In this document: one piece after another, positions 50,964 to 59,714 of the stretch
Numbering within the stretch: the first letter of the stretch is position 1
Layout: every line of letters starts with the position of its first letter
Source: Bog-756 sp963738545
GTDB taxonomy: Bacteria > Actinomycetota > Acidimicrobiia > Acidimicrobiales > RAAP-2
Assembly (NCBI GenBank): GCA_963738545.1
Contig: CAVTXA010000002.1
Coordinates: 310,001 to 374,000 of the forward strand
Length of the DNA: 64,000 nt
Reading direction: 5' to 3'
Position numbers and translations under genes: made by a program
Notes under the pieces: model-generated
The model's database searches: none
What the model was told of the DNA's origin: nothing
Seen by the model: the letters and a program-made list of their open reading frames with translations, nothing else

Positions 50964-51902
50964 CTACCCGACCGAGGTGGGCTGGCTCCCCGCGCTGTCC
51001 TTGGTCTGGCCCGGGTCCGGCGGGGTCGAGGGTGGGTCGAGCCGCTTGGCCACCACCTTGGCGATGCGGCGCTTGTCCATCTCCGTCACCCGGAGCTCCC
51101 AGCCGTCCACGTCGAGTGACTCGCCCTCGGCCGGAATGTGCCCGAATCCGTCGAACAGGAAGCCGCCCAGGGTCACGTACTCGCCCTCGGGCAGGTTGAT
51201 CTCCAGACGGTCCCGCACGTCGTCCACGCTCATCCGGCCGTCGGCCAGCCAACGGCTCCCGTCCACCCGCACGACATCGGGCTCGTCGTCGGGGTCGAAC
51301 TCGTCGGGTAGATCGCCGACCAGGGCTCCGAGCAGGTCCTTGACCGTGAGGACCCCCTCGACCCCACCGTGCTCGTCGACCACGACGGCGAAGGCCCGCC
51401 GTTGGCGCCGCATCTCGGCCAGGACCTCAAGGACCAGGTGGGACTCGGGGACGAGAAACGGTTGGCGGAGGCGCCGGGAGATGTCGATGGGGTCCGGACC
51501 CGTCGGCGTGTCCCCTCCTTCGCCGCCCTCGGGAGCCTCCGTAGCAGGGGAGTCCCGTGCCCCGGTTACCTGCCACCCGGCCCGGAACAGGTCGTTGACG
51601 AAGAGGACGCCGATCAGGTCGTCGAGATTGTCTCCGTAGACGGGGAAACAGCTGTGTCCCGACTCCCGCACAGCCTGGGTCACGGCATCGACGGTCAGGG
51701 GGATGGACAGCGCCACGACGTCCACTCGGGGGGTCATCACCTCGCGGACCACGGTGTCGTGGAGGTCGTTCAGGGCATCGACGATGAACTGCTCCTGGGC
51801 GTCGGCTCCGGCGTCGGACCTGCCCGCGGCCCCTCGACGTCGGGCTCGGCTCTCCCGGCCCGATGGCGGAGGCTCGTCTTCGTGGCGTCGAAACACGGAC
51901 AC
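50964..51902 (-). CDS. CBS-domain HlyC/CorC family protein
   Basis: 312 residues. A pair of CBS domains (VREVMTPRVDVVALSIPLTV at about 52-70 and FAVVVDEHGGVEGVLTVKDL at about 170) is followed by the CorC_HlyC transporter-associated domain (MSVDDVRDRLEINLPEGEYV and TLGGFLFDGFGHIP). Unlike full CNNM-type proteins it has no N-terminal membrane DUF21 domain, so it is the soluble CorC-like form, probably a partner in divalent-cation transport or its regulation. GTG 51902, no clear ribosome binding site. Last gene of the ArsA operon, 31 bp after the receiver gene. Confidence 0.88.
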   Translation of the reverse strand: MSVFRRHEDEPPPSGRESRARRRGAAGRSDAGADAQEQFIVDALNDLHDTVVREVMTPRVDVVALSIPLTVDAVTQAVRESGHSCFPVYGDNLDDLIGVLFVNDLFRAGWQVTGARDSPATEAPEGGEGGDTPTGPDPIDISRRLRQPFLVPESHLVLEVLAEMRRQRRAFAVVVDEHGGVEGVLTVKDLLGALVGDLPDEFDPDDEPDVVRVDGSRWLADGRMSVDDVRDRLEINLPEGEYVTLGGFLFDGFGHIPAEGESLDVDGWELRVTEMDKRRIAKVVAKRLDPPSTPPDPGQTKDSAGSQPTSVG

Positions 51903-51933
51903 GGTGGTGACGCTGTCTGTTGGGACGGAGCCG

Positions 51934-52374
51934 TCAGGCGCCGGCAGGTACGGGCGTGGACACGACAGAGAGAGGTTGGTAGGACTCGTCGTAGTACGTT
52001 CCCCCGTCGAGCAGGGAGGTCACGGCCCGACGCAGGCGGATCGGGTCGAGCGGCTTGACCACCCAGCCCTCGGCGCCGGACCGGCGGGCCAGAAACACGT
52101 CGGGCCGTCGGTCGAGGAGCATCAGCACGGGCACGTGGCCGAGCTTGCCGTACGAAGCCTCGAGCCGTAGCTCCAGGCAGACCGCCATGCCGCCCATGTT
52201 GCCCATCTGGAGATCCACCACCACGAGGTCCGGGAGGGACGCTGCCACCTCGGCCATCACCGCCGGGCCCGAGCGGGCCTCGATGATGGTGACGTCGGGG
52301 CGTCCGGCGATGGCACCGACGTCAGCCCTGACCGACGGGGCGTCGCTGGCCACGATGATGGTGCGCACGGCCAC
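51934..52374 (-). CDS. Stand-alone receiver-domain protein
   Basis: 146 residues, one CheY-type receiver and no output domain. Phospho-acceptor Asp lies in LPDLVVVDLQMGNMGGM (about 54), Thr/Ser is replaced in PVLMLLDRRPD, and Lys is in WVVKPLDP (about 107). The acidic pair near the N-terminus is weak (IIVASDAPS), so phosphorylation is not certain. The tail of about 25 residues is unstructured. It starts 3 bases after the second ArsA stop, so it is in the same transcript, and it could relay a signal to the ArsA pair. Start GTG 52374. Confidence 0.82.
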   Translation of the reverse strand: MAVRTIIVASDAPSVRADVGAIAGRPDVTIIEARSGPAVMAEVAASLPDLVVVDLQMGNMGGMAVCLELRLEASYGKLGHVPVLMLLDRRPDVFLARRSGAEGWVVKPLDPIRLRRAVTSLLDGGTYYDESYQPLSVVSTPVPAGA

Positions 52375-52377
52375 AGG

Positions 52378-53541
52378 TTAGCGCCCCCCCGAGGTGCCCT
52401 CGGCGGGGGGCACCGGGTCGGGTGCGCCGGCCACCGGAGCGAACAGCAGGTCGGCGATGGTGCCGAGGCCTTCGAGGTCGTGGACGTCGCCGTTGAGCAG
52501 CGGTACGCGGTACACCGGGGCGGGGGCCACCTTGGCCACCAGGTCGGCGAGGGCCTGCTCCTCTCGGTCCGAGGCGGCCGTGTAGCCGCCCAGATTGTCG
52601 ATGAGTTGCTCCAGTGCGGTGCCGGGCACGGGGCCGCTCAGGTCCTGGAGCATCGCCAGCTGGGCATCCTCGGCGAACCGGGGCTGGACCCGGTTGACCA
52701 CGAGGGCGGTGACCGTCATGCCCGATTCCACCAGCTTGCCGGCGAAGTGGACGGCCTCGTCCACCGAGTCCGGTCGGGGGGAAGCCACCAGGACGAACGA
52801 GGTGTCGTCCTGCACCAGCAGCTCACGGACCCGGGCCGCCCGGGTCCGGAAGCCCTCCTCCATGCCCTCGAAGGCCTGGAAGAACGTGACCGCGTCGCGC
52901 ACGATGTCGGCCCCGGCGACCTTGGCGATGGTCCGGAGCAGGGCCTGGGCGGCCACGCCCATGAATTTGAGCCCTGCCCGGGTGGGTTTCATCAGCGCCT
53001 GGAACAGGCGGTTCTCCAGGAAGTGGGTGAGGCGTCTCGGGGCGTCGAGGAAGTCCAGGGCGTTGCGGGAGGGCGGGGTGTCCACGACCACCAGATCGAA
53101 CCCACCCTCTTCCACCAGCTCGTAGAGCTTCTCCATGGCCATGTACTCCTGGGTGCCCGAGAGTGTGCCGGTCAGGTTCTTGTAGATGCGGTTGACCTTG
53201 ATGTCCTCGGCCTGCTCGGGGGTGTCCGAGTACCGCTGGATCAGGTCGTCGAAGGTCCCCTTGGGGTCGAGCATGAGGGCATGGAGCTCACCGGGCCACG
53301 GTCCCGGGATGAGGGTGGGCCGGTTGGTCAGGGCGTCGAGCCCGAGGGAGTTGGCCAGTCGGCGGGCCGGATCGATCGTCACCACACAGGCCCGTCGGCC
53401 CAGCCGGGCCGCCTCCAGGGCGAAGGCGGCCGCTGTGGTGGTCTTTCCGACGCCGCCCGAGCCGCAGCAGATGATGATGGACTGGTCCGAGACGACCCGG
53501 TCGATCGTGGCCTCGGGGCGTTCGGTCGTGCCGGACGTCAC
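52378..53541 (-). CDS. ArsA/Get3-like ATPase, second of pair (deviant P-loop)
   Basis: 387 residues. The P-loop is IICCGSGGVGKTTTAAAF. The signature Lys of the ArsA/MinD family (GKGGVGKT) is Ser here. DPARRLANSLG and VVVDTPPSRNALDFLD are the switch regions of ArsA-type proteins. GTG 53541 overlaps the stop of its partner (GTGA at 53538-53541), so the two are made together. Actinobacterial pairs of this kind are found beside WhiB genes, as here. The lack of a canonical Lys in one of the two suggests a heterodimer in which the partner supplies it. Role unknown; there is no arsenic-efflux gene nearby. Confidence 0.88.
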   Translation of the reverse strand: MTSGTTERPEATIDRVVSDQSIIICCGSGGVGKTTTAAAFALEAARLGRRACVVTIDPARRLANSLGLDALTNRPTLIPGPWPGELHALMLDPKGTFDDLIQRYSDTPEQAEDIKVNRIYKNLTGTLSGTQEYMAMEKLYELVEEGGFDLVVVDTPPSRNALDFLDAPRRLTHFLENRLFQALMKPTRAGLKFMGVAAQALLRTIAKVAGADIVRDAVTFFQAFEGMEEGFRTRAARVRELLVQDDTSFVLVASPRPDSVDEAVHFAGKLVESGMTVTALVVNRVQPRFAEDAQLAMLQDLSGPVPGTALEQLIDNLGGYTAASDREEQALADLVAKVAPAPVYRVPLLNGDVHDLEGLGTIADLLFAPVAGAPDPVPPAEGTSGGR

Positions 53542-54557
53542 GGTGCCACCGGAGCGGGATCGTGGAGGGCTCGCACCCCGGACGCCAGGGCGCCGCTCAG
53601 GGCGTCGAGCTCGGCGGGGCCGATGGACGCGGTGAAGAGGAACGGCACCTGCAATTGGGGAAGGGGGAGCTCTCGGGCCAGGCGCTCGAGCTGTTCCCCC
53701 TGGAGCTCCTGTCGGGTGAGGCGGAACGTCCGGGCCTCCTCGAGGGTGGCCACCAGGTCGGGGCCGAGGGTCACCCCGGCGTCGGCCACCGCCTGGTCGG
53801 CGGGGGTGTCCAGGCCGTCGAGGGGGGGATAGCAGCCGTTCACGATCACCGGGCCGAGGGCGATGCCCACCTTGTCCTCGAGCTGATAGGCCGCCTCGAT
53901 CACCTCGTTGACCGGCATCTCCTCGGGCAAGGTGACCAGGGTCACCTGGCAGCGGGCCGGATCGGAGAGGAGGTCCACCACCTCGGCGGCCTGGGAGCGG
54001 ATGGGACCTCCCCGGGCCGCGTCGAGCAGGCCACCCGCCGAGGACAGGAAGGTCATGGTGTGCCCGGTGGCCGGGGCGTCCACCAGGACCAAATCGGCGA
54101 TCCCGCTCCGCTCGATCTGCTTGACCTTGCCGAGCACCAGGATGTCCCGGATGCCCGGAATGGCCCCGGCCACGATGTCGATGATCCCCGACGACAGCAG
54201 GCGCTTGGAGATCCGGCGCATGCCGTGATCGGCCAGGTATTCGAGCAGGGCATCGTCGGGGGTGATGGTTCGGGCCCGGACCGTCCCTTTGGGGATGGCC
54301 TGGACGGCACCGTCCTCCGGCTCCGTCTCGGCCTCGGCACCCGCCGCCCGGAGCACCGATCCGGCGTAGTCGAGCGGATCGTCGCTCCCGAAGGCGGTGG
54401 CCACCCCGCCGCGTCCCTCCAGTTCGACGACGAGTACGGAGAGCCCCGCCTGGGCCGCCATGTGGGCCAGGGCCGCCACCATGGTGGTCTTCCCCACACC
54501 GCCCTTCCCGGCCACGATCAGGACCCGGCTCTGACTACAGAAGTCGCTGATCTCCAT
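53538..54557 (-). CDS. ArsA/Get3-like ATPase, first of pair
   Basis: 339 residues. Complete signature P-loop VLIVAGKGGVGKTTMVAALA. Switch-like LVVELEGRGGVATAFGSDDP and ADLVLVDAPATGHTMTFLSS follow, with Ala where arsenite pumps have cysteines. No metal-binding Cys triad is present, so an arsenite role is unlikely. ATG 54557 is preceded by GAGGGT. It is the first gene of a four-gene operon and is divergent from WhiB with about 208 bp between. Confidence 0.9.
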   Translation of the reverse strand: MEISDFCSQSRVLIVAGKGGVGKTTMVAALAHMAAQAGLSVLVVELEGRGGVATAFGSDDPLDYAGSVLRAAGAEAETEPEDGAVQAIPKGTVRARTITPDDALLEYLADHGMRRISKRLLSSGIIDIVAGAIPGIRDILVLGKVKQIERSGIADLVLVDAPATGHTMTFLSSAGGLLDAARGGPIRSQAAEVVDLLSDPARCQVTLVTLPEEMPVNEVIEAAYQLEDKVGIALGPVIVNGCYPPLDGLDTPADQAVADAGVTLGPDLVATLEEARTFRLTRQELQGEQLERLARELPLPQLQVPFLFTASIGPAELDALSGALASGVRALHDPAPVAP

Positions 54558-54681
54558 GACCCTCAGGAGCGTAGTGTCCGACCCCGACCACGGTGCCCCG
54601 AGGGCGCCCTGGATTGTCACGATGAGTGCCGATGGCCGTCCTCGCGGTGAGCACTCGGGACAATTTGGTGAGAAATCCTGG

Positions 54682-54749
54682 TCAGACCCCTTGTTTCCGG
54701 GGATCAGCGAGAGTACCTTGCGTTTCTGGAGGAACCCAGGGGGGTCTGA
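54682..54749 (+). promoter_or_regulatory. WhiB promoter bracketed by a 9-bp inverted repeat
   Basis: TCAGACCCC (54682-54690) and GGGGTCTGA (54741-54749) are perfect inverted arms 50 bp apart. Between them lie -35 TTGTTT (54691-54696) and -10 TACCTT (54714-54719), 17 bp apart. The promoter thus sits in a potential operator pair or a large hairpin, just before the ribosome binding site GGGGGAG of the WhiB gene. Confidence 0.6.
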
Positions 54750-54765
54750 AGGGGGAGTAGGACAC

Positions 54766-55023
54766 GTGGAGCATGCGCTGGATACATGGCAGCTGAGGGC
54801 TGCCTGCCGCGGACCGCAGGCGGAGATCTTCTTCCCGCCGGCCCATGCGGAACGCAAAGAAGAGAAGCTCCAGCGCGAGGACCGGGCCAAGTCCATCTGC
54901 CAATCCTGTGTGGTCAGGGCCGAGTGCCTGGACTACGCCATCAGGATCCACGAGCCGCACGGCATCTGGGGAGGCCTCAACGAGATGGAGCGCAAGCAGA
55001 TGTCCGACCGACGGGCGGGCTGA
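54766..55023 (+). CDS. WhiB-family iron-sulfur transcription factor
   Basis: 85 residues. The four cluster cysteines are present: AACRG near the start, then CQSCVVRAEC. HGIWGGLNEMERKQM holds the conserved GIWGG turn and basic C-terminus. Wbl proteins bind a [4Fe-4S] cluster and act with sigma factors at promoters; WblE/WhiB1-like forms are this short. GTG 54766 has GGGAG upstream. It is convergent with the DUF929 operon and divergent from the ArsA operon. A redox link to the disulfide-forming operon is possible from context only. Confidence 0.95.
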   Translation: MEHALDTWQLRAACRGPQAEIFFPPAHAERKEEKLQREDRAKSICQSCVVRAECLDYAIRIHEPHGIWGGLNEMERKQMSDRRAG

Positions 55024-55065
55024 CCCACCACCTGCGGTTGGCGCCGCGTCCGTTCCGGGGGCCGG

Positions 55066-55992
55066 TCAGGACATACCGAGCGATGTCGCCGCCTCCCGCA
55101 CCCCCTTGCTGGAGCACACCGTGGCGGGCTGTTGGCCGGTGGCCGCACAGATGCCGGCGGTCAGCTGGTTGGCTGCGGCCACGATGGCCTGGGTGACGGG
55201 ATCGGTCGGCTGAGTCAGCCCGGCGGCGATCCCGCCCTGTGACTGCTTGGCCAGAACGGCGGGGCTGAAGCCCGAGGTGGAGGTGACCATCCGGTTGCCG
55301 ATGTCGACGAAGGGGAAGGTTCCCGGGGAGGCCGAGGTGCCCGGCCGTTGGCCGTAGTGGGCCACGGTGACCGCCTGGAGCGGGGTGAGGCTGGCGATCC
55401 GGGTGAACGTCCCCTCGGTGTCCACGGCGTCCGAGTACAGCTCCACCCCGGTGAAGGCAAGGTAGCGGCTTGCGTAGGTGGATCCCACGAAGCTGAAGGT
55501 CTGGATGTCGGGAAAGACCGAGAGCGTCGCCGATTGCATGTTCTTCAGGCCGACGAAATGTCCGAACCGGGAGAGGGCGACGATCAACGGCCACCGTTCG
55601 GTGGCGCAGAACGGGCAGTACTCGGCCCCCACGTAGAGGACCTCGGGTCGGCCTGCTTCCCGCAACTCGGGCTGTCCGGACAGCACCTCGGGTGCCGTCA
55701 ACGCGGTGCCGGTGGCGGTGGTGCCGACGGTGTCGAAGACCGAGGTCGGCACCCGGGCAAGCTGGGCCACCACGGCGGGAGCGGTGGTGGCTCGCTGCGC
55801 GGCCTGTTGTCTCGGGGTGGGATCGGTCAGGGCGTAGGTCACGAGGGCGATCACCCCCACCAAGATCACCGCCACCGCGCCCCAGGCGAACCTGGCCGTG
55901 CGATTGCGGCCGGCAGGGGGGTTGCCGGCCTCCCCCGTCGTCAGGTCCACCGGTCCGCCGGGTCCGGGGTCCCCGACTCCGCTGTCGGTCAC
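55066..55992 (-). CDS. DUF929-type thioredoxin-like membrane protein
   Basis: 308 residues. One N-terminal membrane helix (WGAVAVILVGVIALVTYAL) is followed by an external domain with YVGAEYCPFCATERWPLIVA, a CPFC redox pair in a DUF929/DsbA-like setting, and a further Cys in the C-terminal part (GICAATGQQPATVCSSKGV, two Cys that may pair). It is expected to catalyse disulfide formation outside the membrane, recycled by the VKOR gene just upstream (24 bp). GTG 55992. Third gene of a three-gene operon. Confidence 0.85.
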   Translation of the reverse strand: MTDSGVGDPGPGGPVDLTTGEAGNPPAGRNRTARFAWGAVAVILVGVIALVTYALTDPTPRQQAAQRATTAPAVVAQLARVPTSVFDTVGTTATGTALTAPEVLSGQPELREAGRPEVLYVGAEYCPFCATERWPLIVALSRFGHFVGLKNMQSATLSVFPDIQTFSFVGSTYASRYLAFTGVELYSDAVDTEGTFTRIASLTPLQAVTVAHYGQRPGTSASPGTFPFVDIGNRMVTSTSGFSPAVLAKQSQGGIAAGLTQPTDPVTQAIVAAANQLTAGICAATGQQPATVCSSKGVREAATSLGMS

Positions 55993-56016
55993 GCCGCCAT
56001 CTCCCGGCCGACGTCC

Positions 56017-56508
56017 CTACTCCACGTAGTCGAACTGGTCACCGGCATCCGATCCGTAGTCAGGGGCCAGAACCACCGGCGACGCCGTCACGATGACCAC
56101 GAAGAGGATGAAGGTGACGAGATGCACCCCGGAACACCAGAGACAGATGGCCTTGATGATGAAGAGTTCGGCGATGATCAGGTAGATGATCATGCCCACC
56201 CCGGTGACGGCCAGGAGCAGCCGGGCCAGATGGATCCGGCGGTCGGCGCTCCTCCAGGCCGCCGGGAGGCAGAGGGCGATCATCGGGATGAAAAAGAACA
56301 GCCCCAGCATGGCCACGGGGATGCCGAGGATCTCCGACTGGGGGCTCGTGGTCACCTTGGCGCAGTTGATCGAACCGGTGTCCGAGCAGACCAGTGCCAC
56401 CTTGTCGAAGTGGGTGATGGTCAGGTAGGTGGCGATCCCCAGGCCGACGATGCTGAGGAGCAGCGTGGCCAGGGGTTGCCAGCGCAACGTGGGCACGGTC
56501 GAGGTCAC
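56017..56508 (-). CDS. VKOR-family disulfide-generating membrane protein
   Basis: 163 residues with four or five membrane helices. The periplasmic loop has LVCSDTGSINCAKV (two Cys) and the active-site CLWC lies in the helix AELFIIKAICLWCSGVHLVT. This is the pattern of bacterial VKOR, which oxidises quinone-linked Cys pairs and recharges a DsbA-like partner. GTG 56508. It lies between two DUF929 proteins with gaps of 13 and 24 bases, so all three are one transcript. Confidence 0.92.
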   Translation of the reverse strand: MTSTVPTLRWQPLATLLLSIVGLGIATYLTITHFDKVALVCSDTGSINCAKVTTSPQSEILGIPVAMLGLFFFIPMIALCLPAAWRSADRRIHLARLLLAVTGVGMIIYLIIAELFIIKAICLWCSGVHLVTFILFVVIVTASPVVLAPDYGSDAGDQFDYVE

Positions 56509-56521
56509 CGGGGGCTGGGGA

Positions 56522-57640
56522 TCAGCCGAGCTTCATGGCTTTGGCCGCGGCCGTGACGCCCTTGCTCTGGCACACCGAGCCCGGTTGCTGGTTCGTGGCC
56601 GAGCAGATGGCGGCGGAGAGGTAGTTGGAGGTGGCCACGATGGCCTGGGTGACCGGATTGGACGGATCCGTGAGCGAGGAAGCGATCTCGGCCTGGGACT
56701 GGCCGGTCAGTCCTCCCGGCTCATACGTCGATCCGGAGAACAGCACCTTGTTGTCCACGTTGATGTACGGGAAGGAGATGCCGTTGGTGTTGCCCGGGAC
56801 GAACTGGGAGCTGGCGTACTTGGCCAGCACCGCCGACTCCGCCTTGTTCGGCGACTGGAGTGGCTTGTAGCCGTTGCATCCCGAGGCGTTGGGGTCGACC
56901 ACGTTGGTGCAGGCCTCGATGGGCACGAAGTTGATGTACTGGCTGGTATAGGTGGCGTTCCGGAAGGAGAACGTGCTGTAGTCGCCGTCCTGCAGCCCCG
57001 ACGCCGTGGTGTCCAGCCCCTGGAACGTCCCGAAGCGCGAGAGGGCCAGGATCATGCTCCACCGCTCGGCGGCACAGAACGGGCAGTACTCGGCGCCGTA
57101 GTACATCATCGACGGTGCCTTCCCGTTCAGGGTGAGCGGGGGTTGCCCGGAGATCACGATGGGTTGGACGCCGGCGAATTCGGAAGGGATGTCGGCCCCC
57201 ACGGCGTCGAAGACCGACGTCGGGACGTTGGTCACCTTCTCCACGAGGGAGGCCGGTGCCGGACGCACCTCCTGGTGGGAGCTGGAGGTGGCGCCGCTGC
57301 CACCAGTGGCCTTGACCACCACCAGCACCACGATGACCACGATGACCAGGCCCACGGCACCCCAGGCCATGGCGGTTCCCGAGAGGGTGCGCTTCTTGGG
57401 GGTGGGCGCCGGCCGGCCGCCCGGCCTCGGCTTGTTCCCGGTCCCTCCGCGGTTCCCGCTCCCGCCGGACTTGGCCGCCCCCGCCGACTTTCCGCTCTTG
57501 CCCGTCGGGGCCTTCCCGGTGACGGGACGGCTCTGGGCCCGGCTCCGGTCCTTGGCGCTCTGGCCCGCGTTGGCTCCCGAGGAGGTCGCCGGCTTGGGCT
57601 TGTTCCCCCCGACAGGGGGCTTCTTCTGGTCCTGAGCCAT
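56522..57640 (-). CDS. DUF929-type thioredoxin-like membrane protein with long basic N-terminus
   Basis: About 372 residues. The first 85 residues are low-complexity and rich in Lys, Pro, Gly and Ser (for example PRPGGRPAPTPKKR), then one membrane helix (WGAVGLVIVVIVVLVVV), then an external domain with MMYYGAEYCPFCAAERWSMI (CPFC) and a C-terminal Cys pair (ICSATNQQPGSVCQSKGV). It is paralogous to the DUF929 protein at 55066. ATG 57640. First gene of the operon with VKOR, and probably a second disulfide donor with different substrates. Confidence 0.85.
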   Translation of the reverse strand: MAQDQKKPPVGGNKPKPATSSGANAGQSAKDRSRAQSRPVTGKAPTGKSGKSAGAAKSGGSGNRGGTGNKPRPGGRPAPTPKKRTLSGTAMAWGAVGLVIVVIVVLVVVKATGGSGATSSSHQEVRPAPASLVEKVTNVPTSVFDAVGADIPSEFAGVQPIVISGQPPLTLNGKAPSMMYYGAEYCPFCAAERWSMILALSRFGTFQGLDTTASGLQDGDYSTFSFRNATYTSQYINFVPIEACTNVVDPNASGCNGYKPLQSPNKAESAVLAKYASSQFVPGNTNGISFPYINVDNKVLFSGSTYEPGGLTGQSQAEIASSLTDPSNPVTQAIVATSNYLSAAICSATNQQPGSVCQSKGVTAAAKAMKLG

Positions 57641-57804
57641 GGTTCCGCAGTCCCCGATTTCGTGGCGTTGTCCGACGAAGCGTAATCGCCCGTTCCCGGC
57701 TACCGGGGTCAGCTCGTGGGTTGTGTGGGCGGACGGCCACGGTCCGACGTCCCTTGGGCCGTGATGAGGCCCGGTCGGGAGGAAGGGGCCTACACTGGCC
57801 GGCC

Positions 57805-58710
57805 ATGCCGGGAGAAGCACAGGGGCCGGACCTCGAGGCACGCCGGGACGACGTCGCTCCGGCCGCTCGCCCGCCGGGGATGCGGTGGGAGCGGGTGGAC
57901 GTGGACGGCCACCGCGTCGGCTACGGCGTCTGTGGCACCGGACCGGCCGCCGTGTTCCTGCACGGCTGGGGACTGCGGCCCAACGCCTACCGGGCGCCCG
58001 TCCAGGCCATGGCCAGGGCCGGCTGCCGGGTCTACGCCCCGGCCCTGCCGGGGTTCGGAGGGACGCACGAGCTGGCCCCCGACCAGCGCACCTTCGCGGG
58101 CTACGCCAACTGGGTCGGTCGGTTCCTCGACGCCGTGGAGCAAAAGGACGTGGCCCTGGTGGCCGGGCACTCCTTCGGTGGCGGGGTGGCCACCGCCTTC
58201 ACCTACGAGCAGCCGTGGAGGGTGTCGGCCCTGTTGCTGGCCAACGCTATCGGCAGCCCCACCTGGGCCCTCTTCCCCGACGAGGTGCGCACCATGGTCC
58301 AGCGCCCGTTCTGGGACTGGGGGCGCCATTTCTCCACCGATCTGCTCCACTCGCCACGCCTGCTCCGGCTGCTGCCGATCCTGCTCGAGGACTTCATCCC
58401 GAACCTGATGAGCAATCCGCTGGGCATGTTCCGCACCGGCGAGTTCATCCGTCGCGCCGACCTGGTGGCCGAGGTGCGGGCCATCGCCCGCTGGGGCATC
58501 CCGGTGACCGTGGCCTGGTCGGACCGGGACGGCCTGGTGCCCCGTTCGGCCTTCGACGACCTCCGCCATGCCGCCGGCGTCGACGGGGTGGTGGTCGACG
58601 GGGCCCACGCCTGGCTGATCGCCGATCCGTCCCGGTTCGGGGAGCTGGCCATCAGCGCGCTGGTGGACTCGGGCGCCCTCACCACTCGGTCCGCCATGGA
58701 GCGGACCTGA
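57805..58710 (+). CDS. Alpha/beta-hydrolase
   Basis: 301 residues. HGxG turn AVFLHGWGLRPNAYR at about 50, nucleophile elbow VAGHSFGGGVATAF (GHSFG, Ser at about 120), acid in VAWSDRDGLVP and His in VDGAHAWLIADPS. It is a generic esterase or epoxide-hydrolase-like enzyme with no exact match recognised. The start is ATG 57805, eight bases after TACACT, with no ribosome binding site, so the mRNA may be leaderless. A Nudix gene follows 49 bp later on the same strand. Confidence 0.85.
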   Translation: MPGEAQGPDLEARRDDVAPAARPPGMRWERVDVDGHRVGYGVCGTGPAAVFLHGWGLRPNAYRAPVQAMARAGCRVYAPALPGFGGTHELAPDQRTFAGYANWVGRFLDAVEQKDVALVAGHSFGGGVATAFTYEQPWRVSALLLANAIGSPTWALFPDEVRTMVQRPFWDWGRHFSTDLLHSPRLLRLLPILLEDFIPNLMSNPLGMFRTGEFIRRADLVAEVRAIARWGIPVTVAWSDRDGLVPRSAFDDLRHAAGVDGVVVDGAHAWLIADPSRFGELAISALVDSGALTTRSAMERT

Positions 58711-58759
58711 CCGGAGTGGCCCCGTCCACCGCGTGGTGGGCAGCGGTAGCCTGACCCGA

Positions 58760-59677
58760 GTGGTACCCGTCCCCGTCCAGCCCGCCGCCACGGTGATGTT
58801 GATCCGGGACGGACGTGACGACCGGGGGGAACCGGCTGTCGAGGTCTGCATGCTGCGACGGAACCTGGCCTCGGAGTTCGTGGCCGGGGCCTACGTGTTC
58901 CCCGGCGGCTCGGTGGATCCCGAGGACGACGGTCCCGAGGTCGAGGCCCTGTGCCGGGGTCGGGACGACGCCGGTGCCAGTTCGGTACTGGGCGTCGAGT
59001 CGGGCGGACTCGCCTACTGGGTCGCCGCCCTCCGTGAGTGCTTCGAGGAGGCCGGGGTCATGCTGGCCCGTCACCGTGAGGGTGACGCCGCTGATCCAGG
59101 AGCGCTTCTCGACACGTCGGCCCCCGAGGTGGCCGCCCGCTTCCGTGGGTATCGGGACGCCCTCAACGAGCAGCGGATGGGGCTGCTCGACATCTGCCGG
59201 CGTGAGGACCTGACCCTCGCCGTCGACGTCGTCTACTACGTCAGCCACTGGATCACCCCCGAGCTGGCCCCGCGACGGTACGACACCCGCTTCTTCATCA
59301 CGGCGGCGCCGGTCGGCCAGGTGGCTCGGCACGACGAGACCGAGACCATCGCCACCATCTGGATCCGGCCCACCGAGGCGCTCGCCCGGGAGTCGGCCGG
59401 GGAGATCGAGCTGCTGCCGCCCACCATCGCCAATCTGCGCTCCATCGAGGGCTTCACGTCGACCGGAGCAGTGATGGCCTGGGCCAGCCAGGTGACGCAC
59501 GTCACGACGATCCTGCCCATCGTGCTGGTGGAGGACGGCCACATCCTCATCCTGCGGCCCGGCGACCAGGGTTATGAGGAGGCCCTGGCCGACCGCCTGG
59601 CGTCGGGAGCGAGTATCGACCCGGCCCTGGCCGACCTGGCCCGCCAGGCGTGGGGCCCCAACGCCGGAGCCACCTGA
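58760..59677 (+). CDS. Nudix hydrolase
   Basis: 305 residues. The Nudix box appears as YVFPGGSVDPEDDG through ALRECFEEAGVML (REx2EExG). Hydrolysis of a nucleoside diphosphate linked to X (NADH, CoA, ADP-ribose and similar) is expected. The C-terminal 110 residues are an extra domain common in longer bacterial Nudix proteins. TAGCCT seven bases before GTG 58760 and no ribosome binding site suggest a leaderless start; GTG 58733 is a longer alternative. The gene converges on the Mrp gene. Confidence 0.85.
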   Translation: MVPVPVQPAATVMLIRDGRDDRGEPAVEVCMLRRNLASEFVAGAYVFPGGSVDPEDDGPEVEALCRGRDDAGASSVLGVESGGLAYWVAALRECFEEAGVMLARHREGDAADPGALLDTSAPEVAARFRGYRDALNEQRMGLLDICRREDLTLAVDVVYYVSHWITPELAPRRYDTRFFITAAPVGQVARHDETETIATIWIRPTEALARESAGEIELLPPTIANLRSIEGFTSTGAVMAWASQVTHVTTILPIVLVEDGHILILRPGDQGYEEALADRLASGASIDPALADLARQAWGPNAGAT

Positions 59678-59714
59678 TCCGGCCTGTCCTACGGGGCTCC
59701 CGGGCCTGATCGCC

